The notes under the pieces are model-generated. The model searched no databases. It was not told the DNA's origin and saw only the letters and a program-made list of their open reading frames with translations. 28,589 nucleotides of DNA, taken from positions 1 to 28,589 of the IMG/VR virus record IMGVR_UViG_3300050138_000569; one strand, 5' to 3'. A program made the position numbers and the translations under genes. This document shows positions 1 through 5,755 of this stretch, in pieces; position 1 is the stretch's first letter, and each line of letters opens with the position of its first letter. This DNA is from a virus.

Positions 1-259
1 ACACACCACCAGCGCTGATGCCGACGTTCAGACCCACAGTGTTGATCGCACCGTCGTAGGCTTGGGGCGGAGTCGGATCGTTTGGGGTGAACAGGCACTC
101 CAATGGTTGGTGGCCAACTATGATGAAGCCGATGTTCGGATTGACTTTGCAAGAAAGCGAACCCACCTGCGTCCACGACTGCGGAGCCTGGGCCGCGGTA
201 GGCATAGAAAGCATCGCGGTTAGAGCGAGCGTCGCAAGTAGTAAAGGATGGCGGTGCAT
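1..259 (-). CDS. DUF992 family secreted protein, partial (runs off the left edge)
   Basis: This is the first 86 codons of a minus-strand gene whose 3' end lies left of the window. It begins ATG at 259 with a purine-rich RBS (GAGGGG) about 10 bases upstream. Residues 1-25 are a clear signal peptide (MHRHPLLLATLALTAML... ending AQA), predicting export to the periplasm. The mature part has the pattern of DUF992 proteins: a cysteine in SLSCKV, a glycine/hydrophobic IGFIIVG stretch, a second cysteine in ECLFTPN, then YDGAINTVGLNVGISAGGV. DUF992 is common in Bradyrhizobium relatives and has no known function. Family membership is judged from pattern only. Confidence 0.75.
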   Translation of the reverse strand, partial: MHRHPLLLATLALTAMLSMPTAAQAPQSWTQVGSLSCKVNPNIGFIIVGHQPLECLFTPNDPTPPQAYDGAINTVGLNVGISAGGV

Positions 260-370
260 GATCGTCGGCCCCCTCTGTGCTCAATCGTATCTCGCCAGAT
301 AGCACCTAAACTAAAGTGAATGCTATCGACTTTAACGCTTGCGATCCGTTGCGCTTCCTGCGCTGCGAGA

Positions 371-400
371 AAGAGAAAAGGCCGAGCATGACGCCCGGCC
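371..400 (-). terminator. Rho-independent terminator, minus strand
   Basis: Read on the minus strand, GGCCGGGC and GCTCGGCC form an 8-bp stem with one G-U pair and a 5-base loop, followed by TTTTCTCTT. It would stop leftward transcripts of element 1 before the DUF992 gene. The plus strand lacks a U-run after the stem. Confidence 0.6.
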
Positions 401-448
401 CCTCCATCGCTATCCTAGAAGCTGCCAAGCGAACTAGGAGTGAAAATA

Positions 449-841
449 ATGCCCGAGTATTTACACATCACCGGCATGCTGCAAGCATCTCCAAACGCCG
501 ATACCAAAGACATACGCTTCGCCCTATCCGCATCAGAAGGGCCGCCGATCATGTGCGTGGCCCGCTACGGCGTCGCCGCTCAGATTGCATCCGGTCTCGG
601 CACGGCGCTTGGGGTTCTACGGATGGCACTAGCTTCCGAGATGGCAATAGAGCCCGTTGCGGTTGAGGAGGTTCAAGCAATTCACATTCAAAGGGATCTA
701 TTGTCCGACCAAATTGTTCTGGAGCTAACGACGAAGCACGGGATACCACACATATTTCAAATCCCCTCCCAAACTGCATCTGAATTCGCTGATCGGTTGA
801 GAACCGAAGCGGCGAAGCCCACTCAGGCAGGGAATGCCTGA
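449..841 (+). CDS. Hypothetical protein, 130 aa
   Basis: The product is not assigned to a named family. The ATG at 449 is chosen because AGGAG sits 8 bases upstream; a GTG at 440 overlaps that RBS and is less likely. The protein begins MPEYLHITGML, has a small-residue/hydrophobic middle (ARYGVAAQIASGLGTALGVL) that could be a helix packed in a core, and a polar C-terminus (FADRLRTEAAKP). It has no signal peptide or convincing membrane helix. It is the only convincing plus-strand gene in element 1, facing the minus-strand HTH gene at 866 tail to tail, which suggests independent regulation. Confidence 0.65.
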   Translation: MPEYLHITGMLQASPNADTKDIRFALSASEGPPIMCVARYGVAAQIASGLGTALGVLRMALASEMAIEPVAVEEVQAIHIQRDLLSDQIVLELTTKHGIPHIFQIPSQTASEFADRLRTEAAKPTQAGNA

Positions 842-865
842 CACATGTTTTTTGTTTAGACATAT

Positions 866-1087
866 TCATTCCGCTGCCTGCCCCAAGCTCGCTGCCATCA
901 GCGGCCCGCGCAGCCATTCGCAATACCGCCGCACGCTATCCTCAAGCGCAAACGTCCTGCCCGCGCCGCGCTCGATGACACCGGCCTTTGCAAGGTCGTA
1001 GATTTTCTTCGGCGGCACGCCGAGGATGCGCGCTAAAGTATTGGCATCAACTGCCGGGAGTTCGTGTTCGGTCACCGCGTCGCCCAT
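866..1087 (-). CDS. Small HTH DNA-binding protein (Nu1/MerR-like), 73 aa
   Basis: The core, LPAVDANTLARILGVPPKKI followed by YDLAKAGVIERG, is a winged-helix/helix-turn-helix of the kind found in phage Nu1-type small terminases and MerR/excisionase-like proteins: a recognition helix after 'LGV', then a turn into a short wing. The C-terminal VRRYCEWLRGPL is helical. The gene overlaps the upstream gene (stop at 1072). The ATG at 1087 or the GTG at 1075, which overlaps that stop as GTGA, could both start it; translational coupling is likely either way. It is the last gene of the leftward run. It may be a DNA-recognition subunit for packaging or a regulator; the sequence alone does not decide. Confidence 0.6.
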   Translation of the reverse strand: MGDAVTEHELPAVDANTLARILGVPPKKIYDLAKAGVIERGAGRTFALEDSVRRYCEWLRGPLMAASLGQAAE

Positions 1088-1314
1088 TTGCCCGCCTGCA
1101 CTGCGCATATAGCTTCTGTCCAAGCCCGGTTCGGCACCTCAGCGGCATAAGCCGCGTTACTCGCGGCCCTTACCGAAATGTCGTCAACCGACCGCCCGCG
1201 CAGCGCTACAGCCATGCGCTCAAAATATCTGTCGCGTGCCGCGTCGTTCTCGATCAACATCGCAAGCCTCAAAAGCTCGGCCAACTGCCAGTCTGAAAAG
1301 CTAAGCGGCATCAT
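1072..1314 (-). CDS. Hypothetical protein, 80 aa (phage-like)
   Basis: This short acidic/helical protein starts MMPLSFSDWQLAELLRLAML and ends AICAVQAGKWATR. I do not assign a family. It is likely real because it sits in a compact run: its start lies 7 bases from the stop of the 66-aa ORF upstream, and its stop overlaps the start of the HTH gene. Either of two adjacent ATGs (1314 or 1311) could be used. It has no membrane segment or cysteine pair, and its helical character suggests a small structural or adaptor protein. Confidence 0.5.
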   Translation of the reverse strand: MMPLSFSDWQLAELLRLAMLIENDAARDRYFERMAVALRGRSVDDISVRAASNAAYAAEVPNRAWTEAICAVQAGKWATR

Positions 1315-1320
1315 CGGCCA

Positions 1321-1521
1321 TCACCCGCTGCAGTTGGACGCCCGGCGGGATTCGGAGCCGCCGAGCGTCCACCGTTTGCCCGGTGCCACCACCAGGGAGA
1401 CAAAGGCAGCACCGAGCGAGGCGCGCCTCGGAAGAAGCATAGACCGAGGGTCGTTGTCCGCGCCGGCCGGGAGATACCTGGCCGCGCGGGCTGTCATGGT
1501 TTTGTTTTGCGTCGCACTCAT
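1321..1521 (-). CDS. Small hypothetical protein, 66 aa
   Basis: This open frame starts MSATQNKTMTARAARYLPAG and fills the gap between the coiled-coil gene and the 80-aa gene in the same direction. A GAGG lies about 12 bases upstream of the ATG, which is a weak ribosome site. The middle (ASLGAAFVSLVVAPG) is hydrophobic and could be a single membrane-associated helix. No family is recognised. A longer overlapping frame (1301-1717) exists but runs into the coiled-coil gene. Position is the main support. Confidence 0.35.
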   Translation of the reverse strand: MSATQNKTMTARAARYLPAGADNDPRSMLLPRRASLGAAFVSLVVAPGKRWTLGGSESRRASNCSG

Positions 1522-1608
1522 GACGAACCGACGCCTCGGGTGAAAACTGAAAAGCCCCGAGGAAAGTCGCGGGCGCCTGACGCAAATCTAACGCCCGCGC
1601 CATCTCGT

Positions 1609-2256
1609 TCAACTCGGTAGCGGCGCATCGGCATCGGTTCGAAGTTCCTTTAGCACCGCTCGCCACGCCGCCACGGCTACCAGTTCGGCGTCCGGGAAAG
1701 ATCCACTTCCGTGCCAATAAAGAAAGTCGTCCGGCAAATATGATTGCACGGCCTCCATAGCTCTTTGCAGATCAACGGCGCGACGCCGGGCGGCCGCGTA
1801 TTCGGCGGCGAGCTTGCGCACCGCAGGTTCGGCACGCACAACATCGCCGACGCATTTGTCCAGCGCCATGTCCGCGAACATCAAATCGTTCTCGGCGGCC
1901 TTTGTCTCTGTCTCTAGCGCGTCGCGCGTGCGGCGAGCGGTGCCAAGCTGGTCGTTGGCTTCCTCGACGGCGGCTGCAGCAGCTTTGACGGGCGAAAGCG
2001 CAGCGTCAGCGTCGCCCAAGGCTACTGCAGCAAGGTAACTTTCCTCCCCAACCTTCGCCGCATCGAGCGCGGCGATCGCCTTGTCGACGCTGTCTTTCAA
2101 GTCATAGATCGTGTTGGATGCGCGCTCGTGCGCGGCTTGGATGCGTGCGAGCTGCTTTGTAGCAGTGTCGCGCCGAGCGATCGCCTCGGCGAGTTGCTCA
2201 CGTTCGGGCGAGCGTGGAGGTGCGTCACCAACTAATCGCATTGCAGGTTTCGACAT
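1609..2256 (-). CDS. Coiled-coil hypothetical phage protein, 215 aa
   Basis: After a short N-terminus (MSKPAMRLVGDAPPRSPERE), residues 20-170 are almost wholly helical and rich in Ala, Glu, Arg and Lys with heptad-like spacing, so a long coiled coil is expected. The C-terminal part (SYLPDDFLYWHGSGSFPDAE) is aromatic and probably folded. GGGAG lies upstream of the ATG with normal spacing. It lies two genes downstream of the large terminase, where phages usually carry portal and scaffold genes. A scaffold or structural role is possible, but nothing diagnostic is seen. Confidence 0.6.
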   Translation of the reverse strand: MSKPAMRLVGDAPPRSPEREQLAEAIARRDTATKQLARIQAAHERASNTIYDLKDSVDKAIAALDAAKVGEESYLAAVALGDADAALSPVKAAAAAVEEANDQLGTARRTRDALETETKAAENDLMFADMALDKCVGDVVRAEPAVRKLAAEYAAARRRAVDLQRAMEAVQSYLPDDFLYWHGSGSFPDAELVAVAAWRAVLKELRTDADAPLPS

Positions 2257-2279
2257 AGTGTGTCTCCCAGTTTGAAGTT

Positions 2280-2756
2280 TCAGCGTGTGCCGATCATATC
2301 GTCGCGGCCGATTTTGCGGGCCGATGGAAACCTGGCGTCGAACGACGACATGCTGCTATCTTGCGCGCCGCGCGACGCCGACGCCTTCGCCATCTGCTTC
2401 GCTTCCTTCACGTTGTCGGGATCTTCACCGGCTTCGATTTGCAGGTATTCCCGGACTTGCCGCATGTCGGCGTCGCTGATCTTGCCGCTCAGGAATTGGA
2501 GAATTGCGTTTGGGATTTCGTTCGGGTCGCGGCCGGCTTCGTCGTATGCAAGGTCAGCGCTGCGCGAACGCGTATAAAGCTGGCCGCCGCTGTTCGGGAG
2601 CAGCACGTATCTGAATTTAGACATGGTAGATTCCTTTCGGGGTTTCAGAGCTTGGTCGAAAGCACCTTCCGGCCCGCGTGGCTTCACGAAGCCCGCTGCG
2701 CTACAAAAGGTTCGGAATTTGCTTAGGGCGTCGTCGCTAAACATCGCGTAGGTCAT
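2280..2756 (-). CDS. Hypothetical phage protein, 158 aa, with a strong internal start at 2624
   Basis: The first start (ATG at 2756, MTYAMFSDDALSKF) has AAGGAA upstream, only 19 bases after TerL. A second in-frame ATG at 2624 (MSKFRYVLLPNSGG) is preceded by GAAAGGAATCTACC, an equally good RBS. The frame therefore encodes 158 or 114 residues, or both. The shorter form has a compact N-terminal region (LYTRSRSADLAYDEAG) and a charged, helical C-terminus (DADMRQVREYLQIEAGEDPD). No family is recognised. A frame open 370 bp further upstream inside TerL is antisense-style noise and was excluded. Confidence 0.55.
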   Translation of the reverse strand: MTYAMFSDDALSKFRTFCSAAGFVKPRGPEGAFDQALKPRKESTMSKFRYVLLPNSGGQLYTRSRSADLAYDEAGRDPNEIPNAILQFLSGKISDADMRQVREYLQIEAGEDPDNVKEAKQMAKASASRGAQDSSMSSFDARFPSARKIGRDDMIGTR

Positions 2757-2775
2757 ATCGTTTTCCTTTTCTGGT

Positions 2776-4275
2776 TCATCGGAAGTAGACCGGCATCGAC
2801 CGCGTCCGTCGCGCGCTGTCGGGATATTTGTTGGCGTAGCTCGTTGGCATGCTGGCGCGCGCCAGCAGGTCTTTTGAAATAACAAACGGCTGCTTGTGGC
2901 TTGCCGCCAGCACCAATGCGCCAGCTGCGCTGTTGCAAACGTCATCGTGACCAGCCCTGCCGTGGTCGACGCGGTCTTTCCCAGTCGAAAACGTGCGGCG
3001 CTCCAACGCAGCGAACTGCGCAACCATCCGCGCATTGTCGATCAAACGTGCGCGCCCTGCCGTGAACAACGGCAAGCAATCAAGATAAATCTCCGAGCGG
3101 TCGCGCTCACTTTGAACGTATTTGATGCCCGTCTTAGCGAACGCCTCGACCACCCACTGCGCCGCATACCTGTCGCCTACAACTTGCGTGCAGCGGTAGC
3201 TCTTGATTATCGCCGCGATCTCAGAGGTCACTTGCGTCGGGTTGAACGGCGCCTTGCGCTCGAACAGCAGATCGAGCACGACGCTGCTGTCCTTCTCGCG
3301 ATGCGCGATTGCCATCGTGAAGCTGTCGTGTGCGCCACCGGAAGGATCGGCGAATGCAAAATAATTCGTACCAGCGATTGGCGACCGGACGGGCACGCCG
3401 CGATCAACCGCGGCCTCAAGCAACTCGCGACCGATGAATGTGGCGAGGTCATCGCGCCACTGCGAATTATACTCAGCGCCATATAACTGCGGGTCTTTCT
3501 CAATCTGCCGGGCAATGGTCTTAGCGTCGAAAGTTGGATTGAATTGCAGTGTCGTTCCGCGCACGACAAGTACATCATCAGCGTTGCGGCCGTAATGGTC
3601 TTTCCATTTTTGATAGAGCAAGCCCGAACGCTTATGCGCGCTTGAAATCAAAATCATCATGCTGCCCGGTATGCGCGCGAGCCCTGGCGCGACCGCGCCG
3701 GCTACTTCGAAATCAGGCGTCGCGGAATCCTCGGAGCGCCAAAATGCCACCTCATCAAAGACGGCGGCCAAGATCGACCGGCCACGAACGGAGCGATAGG
3801 AATTTGTAGCCACAACGATTGTGACGCCGTTGTGCAGCGCGATGCCGTCGCGATCAATACTCTTCACCATCTTGGCGAGCGCGGGGACCTGTTCGAAATA
3901 ACCCTTGATATAATTTGTAACGATGGCCGCTTGATCGCGGTCAACTGCGATCGCCATCACCACCGCGCGTTCACCGGGCCGCAGCTTTCCTCGCGGATCG
4001 AAGTTTACAGCTATGGTGGTGACGATTGCACTTGCGACGCTATCCTTGCCGCCTCCACGGCCGACGATGATGGTCGCTTCGGCGACACGTTGCTTGGGGG
4101 GATCGCGTTCGGCGACTTCGCGAAAGCTAGCAATCTCAGCCTCGCTCATCTTCTCGGCAAACATCGCCTTGATGACGGCTCGCCAAGTAGCCCAGCTTTC
4201 GCCACCGAAGAACGGGCCAAGCAATTTCGGGCTGCTCATTGCGGCGGAGACGCTGATGGCGAGAGGCTTCTTCAT
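2776..4275 (-). CDS. terL: Phage terminase large subunit
   Basis: The 499-residue protein has the two-domain layout of large terminases, the motor that translocates DNA into a procapsid and cuts it. The ATPase part has Walker A GRGGGKDS at residues 72-79 and Walker B ILAAVFDE at 168-175, with the catalytic Glu. The coupling segment ILISSAHKRSG follows near 208-218. The C-terminal RNase H-like nuclease shows the expected acidic residues: D310 in FADPSGG, D368 in VVGDRY and D444/D445 in GHDDV. It starts within the end of the upstream gene (ATGA overlap), so it is translationally coupled to a likely TerS. All motifs look intact. No portal gene follows it, which is unusual for a complete phage. 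Confidence 0.92.
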   Translation of the reverse strand: MKKPLAISVSAAMSSPKLLGPFFGGESWATWRAVIKAMFAEKMSEAEIASFREVAERDPPKQRVAEATIIVGRGGGKDSVASAIVTTIAVNFDPRGKLRPGERAVVMAIAVDRDQAAIVTNYIKGYFEQVPALAKMVKSIDRDGIALHNGVTIVVATNSYRSVRGRSILAAVFDEVAFWRSEDSATPDFEVAGAVAPGLARIPGSMMILISSAHKRSGLLYQKWKDHYGRNADDVLVVRGTTLQFNPTFDAKTIARQIEKDPQLYGAEYNSQWRDDLATFIGRELLEAAVDRGVPVRSPIAGTNYFAFADPSGGAHDSFTMAIAHREKDSSVVLDLLFERKAPFNPTQVTSEIAAIIKSYRCTQVVGDRYAAQWVVEAFAKTGIKYVQSERDRSEIYLDCLPLFTAGRARLIDNARMVAQFAALERRTFSTGKDRVDHGRAGHDDVCNSAAGALVLAASHKQPFVISKDLLARASMPTSYANKYPDSARRTRSMPVYFR

Positions 4276-4691
4276 ATGCCAGCCGCGCGTTCGGTGTCGA
4301 TGTCGCGTTGGGCGGCGGCCTCTTCTTCAGCTGCAATTTCGTCGGCGATGTCGGCGAGGCTGGGCGACACGTCGCGCTGGCGCCGCTCGATGCCGATAGC
4401 CTCAAGCAGCCGGCGCAAGCTGTTCGCGGTTCGCTGGTACAGGTCGATCTGCACTGGCAGCGCTTCACCGGCCAGGGCGAAGCCGCTTTCCATGCGCTCC
4501 AACTCGACCGTCAACGTTGCGACGCGCCGCACGATGCTGCGCTCGGCCTCGGACACGGCGTCGTCACCGCCCAGATCGGACAGGTGCAGAGCAATTAGAT
4601 CGCGCAGGCGGCGAACCCAGGTCGAGCGGCCGTCGACGCCGGGCAAGAGGGCGGACCCGTTTGAGATGCGGCTGCGAGCGGTAGGCGACAT
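4272..4691 (-). CDS. Probable terminase small subunit or TerL partner, 139 aa
   Basis: The position directly upstream of TerL with a 4-base ATGA overlap is the usual place for TerS, which recognises the packaging site. The protein is predominantly helical: an N-terminal segment (GRSTWVRRLRDLIALHLSDL), a long central helix pair (VATLTVELERMES... and LYQRTANSLRRLLEAIGI), and an acidic, Ala/Glu-rich tail (DIADEIAAEEEAAAQRD). Helical hairpins that oligomerise into rings and charged tails fit small terminases, but I do not see a definite HTH. The ribosome site is weak. The assignment rests mainly on context. Confidence 0.55.
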   Translation of the reverse strand: MSPTARSRISNGSALLPGVDGRSTWVRRLRDLIALHLSDLGGDDAVSEAERSIVRRVATLTVELERMESGFALAGEALPVQIDLYQRTANSLRRLLEAIGIERRQRDVSPSLADIADEIAAEEEAAAQRDIDTERAAGI

Positions 4692-4944
4692 GGACGCTAC
4701 GGCGGCGCTGTCTAGGGGTAATATTTGCCTCCATATTTGTTCGCTGTGCTTATTTATAGCCGAGAACCGACGAAAAAGCTTTAATTATATAAGCTTTTAT
4801 AAGTTTATACGAGTTATTTTACCCCCTTAATAAGGGGGCGTCCTTCGTTTTTGGCTGCGGCGAGCGCCTATCGGCACGGGCAATTTGGGGGCCAGGAAAA
4901 ATTTGGCGTTGGGAGGGTTGCGTTGGCGGGTCGTGGGGTCGCCC
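4692..4944. promoter_or_regulatory. AT-rich control region upstream of terS-terL
   Basis: This 253-bp gap holds no gene. It contains an AT-rich block at 4771-4820 with an inverted repeat AAAAGCTT (4774-4781) / AAGCTTTT (4791-4798), and a perfect hairpin CCCCCTT-AAT-AAGGGGG at 4822-4838. Leftward -10-like sequences (TATAAT-type) lie in the AT block, so a promoter for terS-terL with an operator or attenuator hairpin is plausible. No U-run follows the hairpin, so it is not a standard terminator. Confidence 0.4.
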
Positions 4945-5382
4945 CTACCCCACATCAATGTCAGCGGTTTTCTGAATGTGAATTTTGCATTGTTGCCCTG
5001 GCATTAATCCGTTGAGCTTCTCAGTGACCACTTCAAAGCGGAGTGGATCGCGAAAATACGCGGAATCGTGACAAACAAGCAGCCAAGCCTCTTTGGTCGC
5101 AGTGTTGACAGGATACTCAAACTTGATCGGTACAATGCTAAATTGTTCTGGATGCCAAAAACCCTTTCCCGAACTATCTGCATCCCACCATTGAATGATT
5201 GGCGTAGTTCGTTCGAGCTTGGCAATGTGTAAGGGTTTGTCCAAAAGTATATTTATAGAGGCAGTATAGATATTTTTCAGTTCGGGAAAGATTTGAACCA
5301 AGTGGGGCAATTGGGATTTGATGTTCTTGCTCGCAACTCCAAAACCGCGCTGAATAGTCGCGCTGATTACCGCATATTCCAT
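4945..5382 (-). CDS. Unassigned protein with riboflavin-kinase-like N-terminal pattern, 145 aa
   Basis: The ATG at 5382 (MEYAVISA) is preferred over one at 5415 because GGAG lies 9 bases upstream of it. Residues 1-50 contain TIQRGFGVASKNI, then QLPHLVQIFPEL...YTASINILLDKPL. The order Gly-rich turn, 'FPEL', then 'xINIxLxxPL' resembles the cradle-barrel fold of archaeal CTP-dependent riboflavin kinases (DUF120) and relatives. The rest (WHPEQFSIVPIKFEYPV, LLVCHDSAYFRDPLRFEVVT) is mixed beta. I cannot confirm kinase activity, and the resemblance could be only of fold. It lies between the replication iterons and the packaging genes and is AT-richer than its neighbours, as expected for cargo. Confidence 0.55.
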   Translation of the reverse strand: MEYAVISATIQRGFGVASKNIKSQLPHLVQIFPELKNIYTASINILLDKPLHIAKLERTTPIIQWWDADSSGKGFWHPEQFSIVPIKFEYPVNTATKEAWLLVCHDSAYFRDPLRFEVVTEKLNGLMPGQQCKIHIQKTADIDVG

Positions 5383-5517
5383 GGGCGCATTCTCCGTGAA
5401 CAAGACACTCCACATATTATGGTGTGCTCAAACTGGTTTGCTAGTCGGGATAGATGCTCACTTAAGAGCCGGATGTGCCGCGCAACGGAGCCGCTAAAAC
5501 GTGGCGCCTAGCCCGAA

Positions 5518-5750
5518 CCGTTTTGTTTTGTGCCTAGGGTAAGGACCAAAACAAAACGACACCCTAGAGGGGGAATTAAAAATTCCCCCTAGGGTCGTCC
5601 GTTTTGAGCAAAACGGTCAAATAACCCCTGCGGCTCAAGACCTTTTGCAATAATCGTTTTGACCGTTTTGCGCCGATCGTTTTGCCAAAACGGTTCATAA
5701 AGTGGCATTTTTCCGCACAACAGCCGTTTTGCCAGCAAAACGCGGTTTTG
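5518..5750. repeat. Iteron cluster, consensus yCGTTTTG: probable replication origin of element 1
   Basis: At least ten copies of CCGTTTTG, or its complement CAAAACGG, occur with at most one mismatch. Forward-type copies are at 5518, 5599, 5654, 5663, 5677, 5724 and 5743 (variant CGGTTTTG). Complement-type copies are near 5551, 5609, 5686 and 5736. Several are paired head to head: 5599-5606 with 5609-5616 is a perfect inverted repeat with 2 bases between. The cluster directly follows the prim-pol/helicase gene. Iterons beside a replication-protein gene are a standard arrangement for plasmid and phage origins. Function is inferred. Confidence 0.65.
5519..5594. repeat. Two tandem long stem-loops at the edge of the iteron cluster
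   Basis: CGTTTTGTTTTG (5519-5530) is the exact complement of CAAAACAAAACG (5547-5558), a 12-bp stem. The next palindrome pairs AGGGGGAATT (5567-5576) with AATTCCCCCT (5581-5590), extended by ccctag/ctaggg flanks. These may be origin hairpins, single-strand start sites for the primase, or a terminator for the gene at 5382. The second has no U-run. Confidence 0.55.
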
Positions 5751-5755
5751 ACCAC

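Noticed and set aside
549-923. 124-aa minus-strand frame overlapping the 130-aa gene and the HTH gene
   Set aside because: The plus-strand gene has AGGAG at proper spacing, and the frame would also overlap the end of the HTH gene.
1301-1717. 138-aa minus-strand frame alternative to the 66-aa ORF
   Set aside because: It overlaps the coiled-coil gene by more than 100 bases and has irregular composition.
3832-4830. Long plus-strand open frame (332 aa) opposite the terminase genes
   Set aside because: It is antisense to a TerL with all catalytic motifs; its residues are Arg/Ser/Ala-rich with no motif and no good RBS.
5518-5750. CRISPR array in the repeat-rich region
   Set aside because: Repeats are only 8 bp, in both orientations and at irregular spacing, with no uniform spacers and no cas genes.
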